Source: Tetragenococcus halophilus
Lineage (GTDB): Bacteria > Bacillota > Bacilli > Lactobacillales > Enterococcaceae
Assembly (NCBI RefSeq): GCF_021474685.1
Contig: NZ_JAKEIT010000007.1
Span: 1-64,000 of the forward strand
Direction of reading: 5' to 3'
DNA length: 64,000 bases
Shown: positions 27,144 through 36,151 of the stretch, piece after piece
Layout of the letters: every line of letters begins with the position of its first letter
How positions within the stretch are numbered: position 1 is the stretch's first letter
The notes under the pieces: generated by a model
What the model was told of the DNA's origin: nothing
Databases searched by the model: none
Seen by the model: the letters and a program-made list of their open reading frames with translations, nothing else
Position numbers and translations under genes: made by a program

Positions 27144-28713
27144 TAATGCCTACTGATTATAGTTCATTTGTTGATTTACCAATATTTAACATCTATTTTT
27201 GTTAAAATAGATACAAGACTTTTATTTGAAGTGATATAAAAACCGTTCATCTTTTGTTGCTTAGGAGGATTCTCATGTACAAATCACAAGCTTACATCCA
27301 AATTTCTTTTGAAGACACTTCAATCAACCTTTGGGCCTTCACATGAATCCGGAAAATCGCTGGGTCAAAAAAGCAAAACGCATTCCTTGGGGAGCGCTAG
27401 AACAAGATTATGCCAAAAACTTCCCAAATCCGAAAGGCAATGTGGCAAAATCGCTACGTATGGCTTTAGGGGCGCTTTTGATCCAAAAAGACTATCACTA
27501 CAGTGATGAAGAAACGGTCGCGCAAATCCAAGAAAATCCCTATTTGCAATTTTTCGTGGGACTCCCTGGATACCAAGAAGAAGCCCCTTTTGAAGCTTCC
27601 TCTATGGTGCATTTTCATGAACGCCTAGATGAAGTAACACTGATTGAGATCAACGAAAAGATTTTGGCTTACAATAAAAAAGATGATGATGATAAGACGC
27701 CGCTAACAGGCGGTTCCAATAGCGGTACGCTGACTTTGGACGCAACTTGTGCCCCCCAAAACATCAAATATCCTACGGATACCGAACTGCTAAACGATGC
27801 ACGAAAGCATGCAGAAAAGATCATCGATGCACTCTGTGAAGATAATCAATGGAAGAAACCAAGGATTTATCGACAAGTGGCACGAAAAATCTATCTGAAA
27901 ATCGTTCGTCGGAAGAAAAAGGCCAAAAAATGGTTACGTCCTCAAATCCGCAAGATGCTAGGTTTTGTTAAACGTAATATCAAAGTCATTCAAAAATTTC
28001 TAGACTGTGGTGCCAAACTATCCGAACAACAAGCTATTTGGTAGGACACCATCCAAAAAGTTTACACCCAACAATTAGATATGTATGACAATCATACCCA
28101 TTCTGTAGACGATCGCATTGTTAGCTTTCATCAACCTTGGTTGCGTCCAATCGTCAGAGGAAAAGCCAAAGCCTCTGTTGAGTTTGGGGCCAAATTCGAC
28201 ATGAGTCTTGAACAAGGGATCGCTCGATTAGAATATACTAGTTTTGATGCTTATAACGAATCAGATATCTTAGTTTCTGCCATTCGCCGTTATCACGACC
28301 GTCATGGAGCTTATCCTGAGCGTGTTTTAGCGGACAAGATTTATCGGAATCGTGGCAATCTCAACTATTGTAAAGATCGAGGCATTCGTCTATCAGGACC
28401 AGCACTTGGCTGACCGAAAAAGAACGAAGTTCGTGATAAAACCATTGATTATCAAGACACTGCAGACCGCGTTGAAGTCGAACGTGGATTTAGCCAATTA
28501 AAAGGTTGTTTTGGCGTTGATTTGATTACAACAAAACGCCAAGACACGACACTTTCGAGCATTGCTTTAAGTGTGGTTGCACTCAATCTGTCTAAATTAA
28601 CGGCAGATGCTTGGCGTCAAATTTTGGCTAGGGTCCTCAAAATGATACAAATAAAAATTAAATCGTTTTATTTTGACTTTTATACAAAGTTCATAATTAT
28701 TCAGTAGGCATTA
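27144..28713 (+). mobile_element. Degenerate insertion sequence, about 1.57 kb
   Basis: The ends are TAATGCCTACTGA (27144-27156) and its exact inverse TCAGTAGGCATTA (28701-28713); similarity continues imperfectly inward (TTCATTTG against CAAAGTTCAT). The element holds one transposase gene with three disabling changes. The transposase resembles the IS5/IS1182-like DDE group; family assignment is by impression only. The element replaces the 5' half of the cdaR-like gene. Confidence 0.85.
27275..28707 (+). pseudogene. IS5/IS1182-like DDE transposase, inactivated
   Basis: The natural start is ATG 27275 after AGGAGG. The first 19 codons (YKSQAYIQISFEDTSINL) run into the long frame only if one T is restored in the CTTTGGGCC run near 27330, so a 1-nt deletion is inferred. 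The rest stays in one frame through 28707 but is cut by TAG at 28042-28044 and TGA at 28411-28413. Conserved parts include SLRMALGALLIQKDYHYSDEE, LDATCAPQNIKYPTD (first Asp region) and VEVERGFSQLKGCFG (late Glu region). At about 477 codons the repaired length fits a full transposase. With three lesions it is not functional. Confidence 0.88.
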
Positions 28714-28752
28714 GTTAGAATTATAGAAGAAAAAAAGATATAGTTATTTGTC

Positions 28753-28788
28753 TTTTCTACAAAGTTTGTAATCGTTTAGTAGAAATTA
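28753..28788. repeat. Second, relic right end of the same IS family
   Basis: The 36 bp from TTTTCTACAAAG to GTAGAAATTA match the end of the neighbouring IS (TTTTATACAAAG to GTAGGCATTA, 28678-28713) at most positions. An older copy of a related element therefore stood here. Confidence 0.6.
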
Positions 28789-28807
28789 ATTATTGCTACC
28801 ATTTTGA

Positions 28808-28948
28808 CTTGCTAATACTATTAATAAGTATTTGTTAATAGGTGTCAAAGTAATAACACATATCTCAGAGAAATTCATTCAGTATGAAACACTTGTTGAT
28901 CTAACTATTACAGTTGTTTCAGTTGTTATTTTTGGCATAATAGGGTAA
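28808..28948 (+). pseudogene. C-terminal tail of a lost membrane permease
   Basis: A 46-codon open stretch without a start codon ends at TAA 28946-28948, 28 bp before glycerate kinase. It encodes a hydrophobic end (LTITVVSVVIFGIIG). The position and hydrophobicity fit the C-terminus of a GntP-type gluconate/glycerate permease, often encoded beside glycerate kinase and CdaR. The match is by impression and the 5' part is gone. Confidence 0.35.
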
Positions 28949-28976
28949 TTTTAGAAAAAAAGAAAGGATCTAAAAG

Positions 28977-30116
28977 ATGAAAATTGTGATCGCACCAGAT
29001 TCATTTAAAGAAAGTATGACTTCATTAGAAGCAGCAACGGCTATTGAAAAAGGCTTTAAAAAAGTATTGCCAAATGAAGAATATATAAAAGTTCCAATGG
29101 CGGATGGTGGAGAAGGGACGGTACAATCGATCATTGATGCTACAGGAGGTAGTTTTAAGACAGAGACTGTAAAAGGGCCGCTTGGAGAATCCTTGGAAGC
29201 ACAGTATGGCTTAACGGGTGATAAAAAAGTGGCGGTGATTGAAATGGCAGCTTCTTCAGGTCTGGATAAAGTAGAGCCTAGTGACCGTAATCCTTTAAAA
29301 ACTTCGACATATGGCTTTGGTGAATTAATACATTCAGCTTTAGATGAAGGGGTTGAAGAGATCATTCTAGGTATCGGCGGAAGCGCTACTAACGATGGTG
29401 GCGCTGGAATGATTATGAGCTTAGGTGGAAAACTTTTGGATAAAGATGAAAAAAATATTATTCCAACTGGAGAAGGACTGAAAGAACTCCAATTTATAGA
29501 TATTTCTGATATGCATCCTCGTATTAAAGACGTTACTTTCAGGGTTGCGTGTGATGTAGATAATCCCTTAACAGGTCCAAATGGTGCTTCTTACATTTAT
29601 GGCCCACAAAAAGGTGGAGATTCGAAAATGCTTGAACAATTGGATAAAAATTTAGCTCACTATGCAGAGGTTGTCCAAAAGCAAATGGGAACAGATATTG
29701 ATTCACCTTCAGGAGCTGGCGCCGCAGGTGGATTAGGGGCTGGCTTGTTAGGATTTTTAGATGCCAAGTTACAAAGAGGCGGAGATTTACTCGTTGAAAT
29801 GTTGAGCCTTGAAGATGCTTTAAAAGGCGCTGACCTTTTAATAACGGGAGAGGGTAGTATTAATCACCAGACGCGTTTTGGAAAAACGCCTGTAGCTGTT
29901 TCTCATGTTGGAAAAAAGCTGAACATTCCTACGATTGCTTTTGCCGGTAGTTTAAACGAAGGGTATGAATCAATTTATGAAGAGGGAATTAATGCCGCAT
30001 TTAGTATTATTCCTCAACTTTCTTCTCTAGAAATAGTTTTAGCGAATGGAAAGGAAAATTTAGAAACTTTATCTGCTAATATAGCGGCTATGATAACAAT
30101 GTCGCGATCATTATAA
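28977..30116 (+). CDS. Glycerate kinase
   Basis: A 379-residue glycerate kinase of the GarK/GlxK family, which phosphorylates D-glycerate (2-phosphoglycerate as product in the GarK group) and so feeds lower glycolysis. Typical are the start KIVIAPDSFKESMTSLEA, PMADGGEGTVQ, GIGGSATNDGGAGM and the late ITGEGSINHQTRFGKTP. Length and motifs are complete. GAAAGGATC precedes ATG 28977. Its likely former partners, a permease and a CdaR regulator, are reduced to fragments upstream. It may now serve the mannosylglycerate system 10 kb downstream, whose hydrolase would release glycerate. Confidence 0.93.
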   Translation: MKIVIAPDSFKESMTSLEAATAIEKGFKKVLPNEEYIKVPMADGGEGTVQSIIDATGGSFKTETVKGPLGESLEAQYGLTGDKKVAVIEMAASSGLDKVEPSDRNPLKTSTYGFGELIHSALDEGVEEIILGIGGSATNDGGAGMIMSLGGKLLDKDEKNIIPTGEGLKELQFIDISDMHPRIKDVTFRVACDVDNPLTGPNGASYIYGPQKGGDSKMLEQLDKNLAHYAEVVQKQMGTDIDSPSGAGAAGGLGAGLLGFLDAKLQRGGDLLVEMLSLEDALKGADLLITGEGSINHQTRFGKTPVAVSHVGKKLNIPTIAFAGSLNEGYESIYEEGINAAFSIIPQLSSLEIVLANGKENLETLSANIAAMITMSRSL

Positions 30117-30129
30117 GTACATTTAACAT

Positions 30130-30175
30130 AAAGCAACATCTAACAAAAAAATTTGTTGGGTGCTGCTTTTTTATT
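30130..30175 (+). terminator. Glycerate kinase terminator
   Basis: AAAGCAACATCTAACAAA (30130-30147) pairs with TTTGTTGGGTGCTGCTTT (30152-30169), with two mismatched or wobble pairs, then T-rich sequence. Confidence 0.88.
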
Positions 30176-30251
30176 TTGAAATAATATTTCTTGTAATGTT
30201 ATTTGCTTTTTATAACTTGTAACGTTATTTCGTCTATGTTACCTTTTAATA

Positions 30252-30265
30252 AGAAAGCGATTCCA
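30252..30265 (+). promoter_or_regulatory. cre-like CcpA site
   Basis: AGAAAGCGATTCCA lies just before the NamZ ribosome binding site and fits the cre consensus except at position 1 and the Y at position 9. In this position CcpA would block transcription. Confidence 0.55.
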
Positions 30266-30282
30266 AAAAAGGAGAGGGAAAT

Positions 30283-31653
30283 GTGTTTAAGATAAGGGGA
30301 GAAAGTTGGTTTTTGTTAATTATCCTGCTTGCTTTGTCGGTAATTGGTATAGAAAAAATTGTTTCAGCTGATGAAGAGGATGATTTTAAGTTTGGTGTTG
30401 AGGTTTTACTAGACGAACAAAAAAATTTACTGGACGACAAAAGAGTAGGTTTAGTAACAAACCCTACAGGAGTAAATCAAAATCTGCAAAGTGACGTGGA
30501 TCTTTTATTTAACGATCCGGATATTGATTTGACAGCTCTATATGGTCCCGAGCATGGTGTACGTGGAAATGAGGAAGCTGGGGAATATGTAGAATTTTAT
30601 ACTGATCCGGAAACAAATTTGCCAGTATATAGCTTATATGGTGAAACACAAAAGCCTAATGACGAAATGCTAGAAAATGTTGATACACTAGTTTTTGATA
30701 TCCAAGATGCAGGGGTGACATATTATACTTATGTTTGGACAATGTATAACTTGATCGAAGCAGCAGCTGAAAATGATAAAGAGGTTGTTATTCTGGATCG
30801 TCCTAATCCACTGGGAGGAGATCGGGTGGAAGGACCGGTTGAAGTAGAAGATGAGCACGCTTCTTTTGTGGGTTTAAAAGATTTAGCAGTGGTTCACGGA
30901 ATGACTTTTGGTGAAATTGCGGAATACTTTAATGACGAATTTGATTTAGATGCAGATTTATCTGTTGTTCAGATGCAGAATTATGACCGTAGTAAAAGAT
31001 ATGCGGAATTAGATATTCCATTTGTTATGCCATCGCCAAATATGCCAACCACAGATAGTATTGATGTTTATCCAATCACAGGATATTTTGAAACTTTTGA
31101 AAATATTTCTGAAGGACGAGGTACGGCAAAACCGTTTCAAATGATAGGCGCTGAATTTATCAATAGTGCACAATATGCTAAAGACTTGAATGAATTAAAA
31201 TTACCAGGAGTGATGTTTCGACCTACAGCATTTACGCCTGCACCAGGGCAAAAAGTGGAGGAAGAACTTGCAGAAGGCGTGGAAATATATATTACAGATT
31301 TGGATGATTATGATCCGATTTTTACTGGACTATCTATGATCAAGTTATTAAACGATAATTATTCCGATGATATAGAATGGCGCGATGACGAATGGCTAGC
31401 GCAATTAACCGGAAAATCTTATATCGAAGAAGACTTAAAAAATGGAGAAGAAGTAGAAGACATCGTAGAAAAATGGCAAACTGAATTAGAAGATTTTAAA
31501 GAGACAAGAGAAAATTATCTCTTGTATGAGTCTTCTAGCCAGGAAGATTCTTCTAAAAGTTTGGGGACAATAGTTTGGACGGTTGCAGGCGCAATTATTC
31601 TTTTAGGATTGGGAATTTTGTGTTATGTAATTTGGAAAAGAGAAGAAGACTAA
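30283..31653 (+). CDS. NamZ-like exo-beta-N-acetylmuramidase (DUF1343) with C-terminal anchor
   Basis: A 456-residue DUF1343 protein. Members such as Bacillus NamZ (YbbC) remove MurNAc from the ends of peptidoglycan fragments outside the cell. Characteristic blocks are VGLVTNPTGVN, YGPEHGVRGNEEAG, VFDIQDAGVTYYTYVWTM and ILDRPNPLGG. There is an N-terminal signal/hydrophobic segment (SWFLLIILLALSVIG) and, unusually, a C-terminal transmembrane helix (TVAGAIILLGLGILCYVIW) ending in a charged tail. This suggests that the enzyme is tied to the membrane. The start is GTG 30283 after GGAGAGGG. Expected MurNAc genes (murQ, murP) are not adjacent; it is monocistronic. Confidence 0.85.
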   Translation: MFKIRGESWFLLIILLALSVIGIEKIVSADEEDDFKFGVEVLLDEQKNLLDDKRVGLVTNPTGVNQNLQSDVDLLFNDPDIDLTALYGPEHGVRGNEEAGEYVEFYTDPETNLPVYSLYGETQKPNDEMLENVDTLVFDIQDAGVTYYTYVWTMYNLIEAAAENDKEVVILDRPNPLGGDRVEGPVEVEDEHASFVGLKDLAVVHGMTFGEIAEYFNDEFDLDADLSVVQMQNYDRSKRYAELDIPFVMPSPNMPTTDSIDVYPITGYFETFENISEGRGTAKPFQMIGAEFINSAQYAKDLNELKLPGVMFRPTAFTPAPGQKVEEELAEGVEIYITDLDDYDPIFTGLSMIKLLNDNYSDDIEWRDDEWLAQLTGKSYIEEDLKNGEEVEDIVEKWQTELEDFKETRENYLLYESSSQEDSSKSLGTIVWTVAGAIILLGLGILCYVIWKREED

Positions 31654-31687
31654 TCTGTCGATGTTAATCTTTCAAAGCGTTTTTAAC

Positions 31688-31737
31688 AAATAAGCACTAA
31701 AAAAGTTTGCAGCTTTTTTAGTGCTTATTTACTTTTT
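31688..31737 (+). terminator. namZ-like gene terminator
   Basis: An 18-bp perfect stem, AAATAAGCACTAAAAAAG (31688-31705) with CTTTTTTAGTGCTTATTT (31713-31730). Confidence 0.92.
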
Positions 31738-31861
31738 AATTCTTTGTTAAATAAACATAGTATCATAGTTTATATATTTAACACCTTGCAAAATTACGGA
31801 AAATAATTGCACTGTTAGTTAGTGCCGATGTGTTAGATAATACGAATTAGGGAGGAAGAAA

Positions 31862-33808
31862 ATGTTAAGCGAAAGAAGTCAATTGATTTTAACCCTTTTA
31901 CTAGAAAGAAAATCAATAGAATTAGATGACATTGCTAAACTATTAGGTGTTTCGCCACGAACTGTACGAAATAGTTTTTTAGAAATCGACGAGTTTTTGG
32001 AAAGTAAGAACTTAAATAGTTTGAAAAAACAAGTCCAAGTTACTTATTCTCTTGAAGATAATAAAAAACTGATCGAACAGGCCTTAGCTACTGGTGAATC
32101 TTCTTATGATAAAGAGGAATTTTGGCAAGAACCTTCTTTTCGGTTGCAATTTATATATAATAAAATTTTTTGGGCAAAACGTCGGGTCACAATTGAATAT
32201 ATTATGAACTACCTATTAGTTAGTAGAAGTACTGTGAATAATGATTTGAAAGAACTAAGAGAGCTGACTCAAAGAAAAGGAGTTTATATAAATTTTCAAA
32301 AGAAGCAGGGCTTTTATTTAACAGGTGCAGAAGAAGATAAAAGAGAACTTTATTTTATATTCGTAGAAAAAACAAGGAATTCTAACGATTACCTAGAAGA
32401 CTTAGAAGTAAACGACCGGTCTTTTATAAACTATTGGATTAAAAAAGTAGAAGAAGAGCTAATGCTACAGATGACATATAATAGCTTTCAAAAATTTGAG
32501 TCTATTATCACAGTAATTATTGAACGTATGAAAAGTGGCCAATATATAAGTGAAACTTACCAAACTAATACTGGCTATTCTATCAATGAAATGGAAATCA
32601 TCGATAAAAATTGTCGTTTGTTAGAAAAGTATTTTAATATCTCGATTACATCTTCAGAGATTTTATTTATGGTCAAGCAACTTTATCAAAGAAAATTTAT
32701 TAAAAATGAGGTGGTTTATCAAGGATTTAAAGTGAACTTAAATATTCTGGCAAATAGTGTTATCAAAGAAATTAGTAAAGAACTAAAAGTTGATTTAACA
32801 AAAGATAAAGAACTTTATGAAAATTTAGCGCTGCATTTTCAGACGACCATTACAAAGGATACAGATATTAGTGATTTGATTAATGAAGAAATGTATAAAA
32901 AGATTCAAGGTATGTACACAAATGTATATAATATCGTCAAAAAAGTAATGAATAAGGTCTTTAGGGAGCAAAATATTTCGGTAAGTAACGATAAAGAATA
33001 TTCATTTGTAACCTTGCATTTAATTTCTTCAATGGAAAAAATGAAAAATATATACACTAGAGATTTAAATGTCTTTTTAGTTTGTCATATGGGTATAGGC
33101 ACCTCTCAATTTTTAAAAAATAAATTAGAGCAATATTTCAATTTTCATATGGAAGTAGTGACAAATAATTATTTGCAAGAATACTTAAGTGATGCGGATA
33201 TGGTTATTTCTACCATACCATTAGAAAATATAGATACACCATTTGTTGAAGTATCGGCTTTTCTTTCTGAATTGGATATCAATAAAGTTCAACTATTAGA
33301 AAAAAAGGTGTTAGACAAAAAGATGGTGCAAGAAAAATATACGGAAGGAAGCTATGAACCGATGCTAAAAGAGTTATTAACAGAAAATACAATTGAAACC
33401 CAAGTTAAGGTAAATGATTGGAAAGAAGCAATTATTTATAGTGGAGAAATTTTGGAAAAAGAAGGAGCGATAGATAAAACTTATACGAATTCAATGATTG
33501 AATCTGTAGAAAAATTTGGGCCGTATATCGTTATTGCTCCTCATATCGCCTTAGCACACGCAAGTTCTAAAGATGGCGTTCATGAAATTGGTATGAGTTT
33601 AATTACATTAGATAAAGGAATAAATTTTGGAAATAAAGAAAATGATCCCGTTTATACAGTTATTTGTTTAGCTGCTGTTGATCACAACTCACATTTAAAA
33701 GCGCTTTCTGAATTAGTAGAATCTTTAAAAGAAGATAGTTTTAATCAGTTGTTATTCTCTTCTGATAAAGAGGGAATTTTGCAATATATTAATAAAAATA
33801 ATAATTGA
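31862..33808 (+). CDS. BglG/MtlR-type PRD regulator with IIB and IIA domains
   Basis: A 648-residue PTS-controlled activator. In order: an N-terminal helix-turn-helix (LDDIAKLLGVSPRTVRN, about residues 20-36), a second HTH (ITIEYIMNYLLVSRSTVN-like segment), two PRDs, a galactitol-like IIB domain (FLVCHMGIGTSQFL, with Cys) and a C-terminal IIA domain of ascorbate type (APHIALAHASS). Phosphorylation by HPr and the PTS would tell it whether sugar is entering. The operon after it has no separate IIA gene, so its IIA domain might also act as phosphate donor; that is inference. AGGGAGGA precedes ATG 31862. Confidence 0.9.
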   Translation: MLSERSQLILTLLLERKSIELDDIAKLLGVSPRTVRNSFLEIDEFLESKNLNSLKKQVQVTYSLEDNKKLIEQALATGESSYDKEEFWQEPSFRLQFIYNKIFWAKRRVTIEYIMNYLLVSRSTVNNDLKELRELTQRKGVYINFQKKQGFYLTGAEEDKRELYFIFVEKTRNSNDYLEDLEVNDRSFINYWIKKVEEELMLQMTYNSFQKFESIITVIIERMKSGQYISETYQTNTGYSINEMEIIDKNCRLLEKYFNISITSSEILFMVKQLYQRKFIKNEVVYQGFKVNLNILANSVIKEISKELKVDLTKDKELYENLALHFQTTITKDTDISDLINEEMYKKIQGMYTNVYNIVKKVMNKVFREQNISVSNDKEYSFVTLHLISSMEKMKNIYTRDLNVFLVCHMGIGTSQFLKNKLEQYFNFHMEVVTNNYLQEYLSDADMVISTIPLENIDTPFVEVSAFLSELDINKVQLLEKKVLDKKMVQEKYTEGSYEPMLKELLTENTIETQVKVNDWKEAIIYSGEILEKEGAIDKTYTNSMIESVEKFGPYIVIAPHIALAHASSKDGVHEIGMSLITLDKGINFGNKENDPVYTVICLAAVDHNSHLKALSELVESLKEDSFNQLLFSSDKEGILQYINKNNN

Positions 33809-33921
33809 AAAGGGGGTGACTAGCCTATTTGATTCAATGTTAGTTTAACAGTTTAGTCATTATATTGAAAAATTGTTATTTGTTTATAAAAGTTCGGAAA
33901 ATAAGTAAAAGAGGTGAAGAA

Positions 33922-34491
33922 ATGGACTATAAAAAAGAATTTAATAACAGAATTACTACTTTGCAAAGTGCTAGTGAAAAAAACATAAAGCAAATGGAAA
34001 AAATTTCAAATATATTAATCGAAGCGTTGAAAAATGGGAATAAGGTTTTAACTGCTGGAAATGGTGGGAGCGCTGCAAATGCTCAGCATATTACCGGAGA
34101 TATTGTTGGCCGTTATAAAATAGAAAGGCAAGCGTTTGCGGGCGTGACGATCTCTGTTGATCCTAGTGTTATGACAGCTACAGGAAATGATTATGGTTAT
34201 GATGAAGTATTCGCGCGCCAAGTTGAGGGAATTGGGAACAATGGAGATGTTTTGATTGTGATGTCTTCTAGTGCCGGTTCGGCTAATTTGTTACAAGCTT
34301 TGAAAAAAGCAAAAGAGATGGGAATATATACGATTGCTGTTCTTGGCAATAATGGCGGTGTTTTAAAAGAATGGACAGACGAATGTATTGACTTTCCATT
34401 TAAAGATTCGGATTTAGTAGAAGAAATTGCAATGTCTATTTTTCATATCATATTAATGCAAGTAGAAGAAAGCTTAGTCAATAAAAGATAA
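33922..34491 (+). CDS. GmhA-like SIS-domain sugar phosphate isomerase
   Basis: A 189-residue SIS protein closest in pattern to GmhA, which converts sedoheptulose 7-phosphate to D-glycero-D-manno-heptose 7-phosphate. AGNGGSAANAQH, VGRYKIER, TATGNDYGYDEVFARQVE and SSSAGSANLLQA match GmhA blocks. Phosphate-binding Ser50, Ser115, Ser117 and Ser120 and catalytic His175 are kept. By hand alignment, E. coli Glu65 becomes Asp60 and Gln172 becomes Glu167, so activity or substrate may differ. The start is ATG 33922 after GAGGTGA; a longer frame from 33865 lacks a site. Next come PTS IIB/IIC and transketolase. Confidence 0.82.
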   Translation: MDYKKEFNNRITTLQSASEKNIKQMEKISNILIEALKNGNKVLTAGNGGSAANAQHITGDIVGRYKIERQAFAGVTISVDPSVMTATGNDYGYDEVFARQVEGIGNNGDVLIVMSSSAGSANLLQALKKAKEMGIYTIAVLGNNGGVLKEWTDECIDFPFKDSDLVEEIAMSIFHIILMQVEESLVNKR

Positions 34492-34513
34492 AAAAACTTA
34501 GGAGGAATTACAA

Positions 34514-34783
34514 ATGAAAATATTAACAGTATGTGGCATGGGCTCAGGATCTAGCCTAATTTTAAAGATGAACATCGACAGTATTTTAGAAGAAGAAAAT
34601 ATAAAAGGTGATGTAGAAGCATGTGACTTGGGTTCAGTAGGTGGAACTGCTGCTGATTTAATTGTTTCAACAGCTGAGTTAGAAAATCAACTAACAGATG
34701 CTGACGCAGATAAGGTTTTTGTAAATAATGTTGTCGACAAAGATGCTATTAAAGCTGCCGTTTTGCCAAAACTAAAGTCATAA
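34514..34783 (+). CDS. PTS ascorbate-type IIB component
   Basis: An 89-residue IIB protein. Phosphorylated Cys7 is in LTVCGMGSGSSLI, the lactose/ascorbate (UlaB) loop. AGGAGGA precedes ATG 34514. It sits between the GmhA-like isomerase and the IIC permease. No IIA gene is present in the operon. Confidence 0.9.
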   Translation: MKILTVCGMGSGSSLILKMNIDSILEEENIKGDVEACDLGSVGGTAADLIVSTAELENQLTDADADKVFVNNVVDKDAIKAAVLPKLKS

Positions 34784-34801
34784 GAAATGGAGTGAAGTTG
34801 G

Positions 34802-36139
34802 ATGAACTTTATTTATAGTTTTTTTAACCAGCCTGCAATTATCATTGGCCTTATTGCTTTTATCGGGTTGGTAGCATTAAAAAAACCAGTGACAAAAATT
34901 ATCACAGGTACTGGAAAGACAGTCATTGGTTTTCTAATTTTATCTAGTGGGGGCGACATTATTTCTGGTGCCTTAGAAACATTAGGTCCTGCTTTTGAAG
35001 ATGCATTTAACGTTCAGGGAGTTATTCCTGCCAATGAAGCGGTTATTGGCATCGCCGAAAATTTGTTAGGAACTGAAATGAGTTTGATTATGGCATTTGG
35101 CTTTGTTATAAACATCTTGATTGCCCGGGTGACAAACATTAAATATATATTTTTAACAGGACACCACGTTTTATTTATGTCCGCATTATTAGCTGCAGTA
35201 CTTGGTACAGCAGGTTTTTCAGGAGCAGAACTTGTTGCCATTGGTTCCTTTTTACTAGGATCATTTATGGCGATATCTCCAGCAATTGTTCAACCTTTTT
35301 ATCGTAATGTTACAGGAAATGACAACATTGCGATGGGACATTTTAACGCAGTAAACTATGCGTTATCAGGTTGGATCAGTAAATTAGTAGGCAATAAGAA
35401 AAAATCAACAGAAGATTTGAAGATTCCCGAAGGACTGGGATTTTTTAGAGATAATACAATCTCTACGGCTATCGTCATGATCATTATATATATTGTTACT
35501 TTCTTATTTACAGATAATGCTGTCATTACTGAAATGTCCGGCGGTGACAATATTATTATGTTTGCGATTACTGAGGCTCTTACCTTTACTGCTGGTTTTG
35601 TTATTGTATTACAAGGTGTACGTATGATGTTAGCAGAAATTGTACCGGCATTTAAAGGAATCTCTGAAAAAATTGTTCCAGATTCTAAACCTGCTTTGGA
35701 TGTACCAGTTATTTTCCCTTATGGACCTAATGCTGTTTTAGTTGGTTTTATTGCTTCTGTTGTAGGAGGATTTATTATGTTCTTATTTTTACCAATGCTC
35801 AACTTACCCGTTATTATTCCTGGATTAATCCCGCTATTTTTCGTTGGAGCTGGTTCAGGTGTATTAGCAAATGCGACAGGTGGTAGAAGAGGAACAGTTA
35901 TTAGTGGACTTATTAATGGTGCGCTTTTGATTATTTTACCAGCTATTTTATTACCTTTATTAGGTGATTTGGGATTCACTAATTCAACTTTTGGTGATTC
36001 TGATTTCGCTGTGGTAGGAATCGTACTAGGTTACTTCTTTAATTGGTTCGGTAAAATCGGTATTTATTCAATTGTAGCACTCTTAGTAGCGTACTTTATT
36101 TATTCAGCTGTACGTCCATCTAAGAAAATCGAAGTGTAA
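34802..36139 (+). CDS. PTS ascorbate-type IIC permease (UlaA/SgaT family)
   Basis: A 445-residue polytopic membrane protein with about ten to twelve hydrophobic segments. GLVALKKPVTKIITGTGKT near the N-terminus, ITGTGKTVIGFLILSSG, FLTGHHVLFMS and VGAGSGVLANATGGRRGT are family blocks of the UlaA ascorbate permease. It should take up and phosphorylate a sugar with the upstream IIB. No ascorbate catabolic genes (lactonase, decarboxylase, epimerase) are nearby, so the substrate is probably not ascorbate. Confidence 0.9.
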   Translation: MNFIYSFFNQPAIIIGLIAFIGLVALKKPVTKIITGTGKTVIGFLILSSGGDIISGALETLGPAFEDAFNVQGVIPANEAVIGIAENLLGTEMSLIMAFGFVINILIARVTNIKYIFLTGHHVLFMSALLAAVLGTAGFSGAELVAIGSFLLGSFMAISPAIVQPFYRNVTGNDNIAMGHFNAVNYALSGWISKLVGNKKKSTEDLKIPEGLGFFRDNTISTAIVMIIIYIVTFLFTDNAVITEMSGGDNIIMFAITEALTFTAGFVIVLQGVRMMLAEIVPAFKGISEKIVPDSKPALDVPVIFPYGPNAVLVGFIASVVGGFIMFLFLPMLNLPVIIPGLIPLFFVGAGSGVLANATGGRRGTVISGLINGALLIILPAILLPLLGDLGFTNSTFGDSDFAVVGIVLGYFFNWFGKIGIYSIVALLVAYFIYSAVRPSKKIEV

Positions 36140-36151
36140 AGGAGCAAAAAT

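Noticed and set aside
27275-28707. Transposase as a recoded or stop-readthrough gene
   Set aside because: Two different nonsense codons plus an inferred 1-nt deletion, without any recoding signal, fit simple decay.
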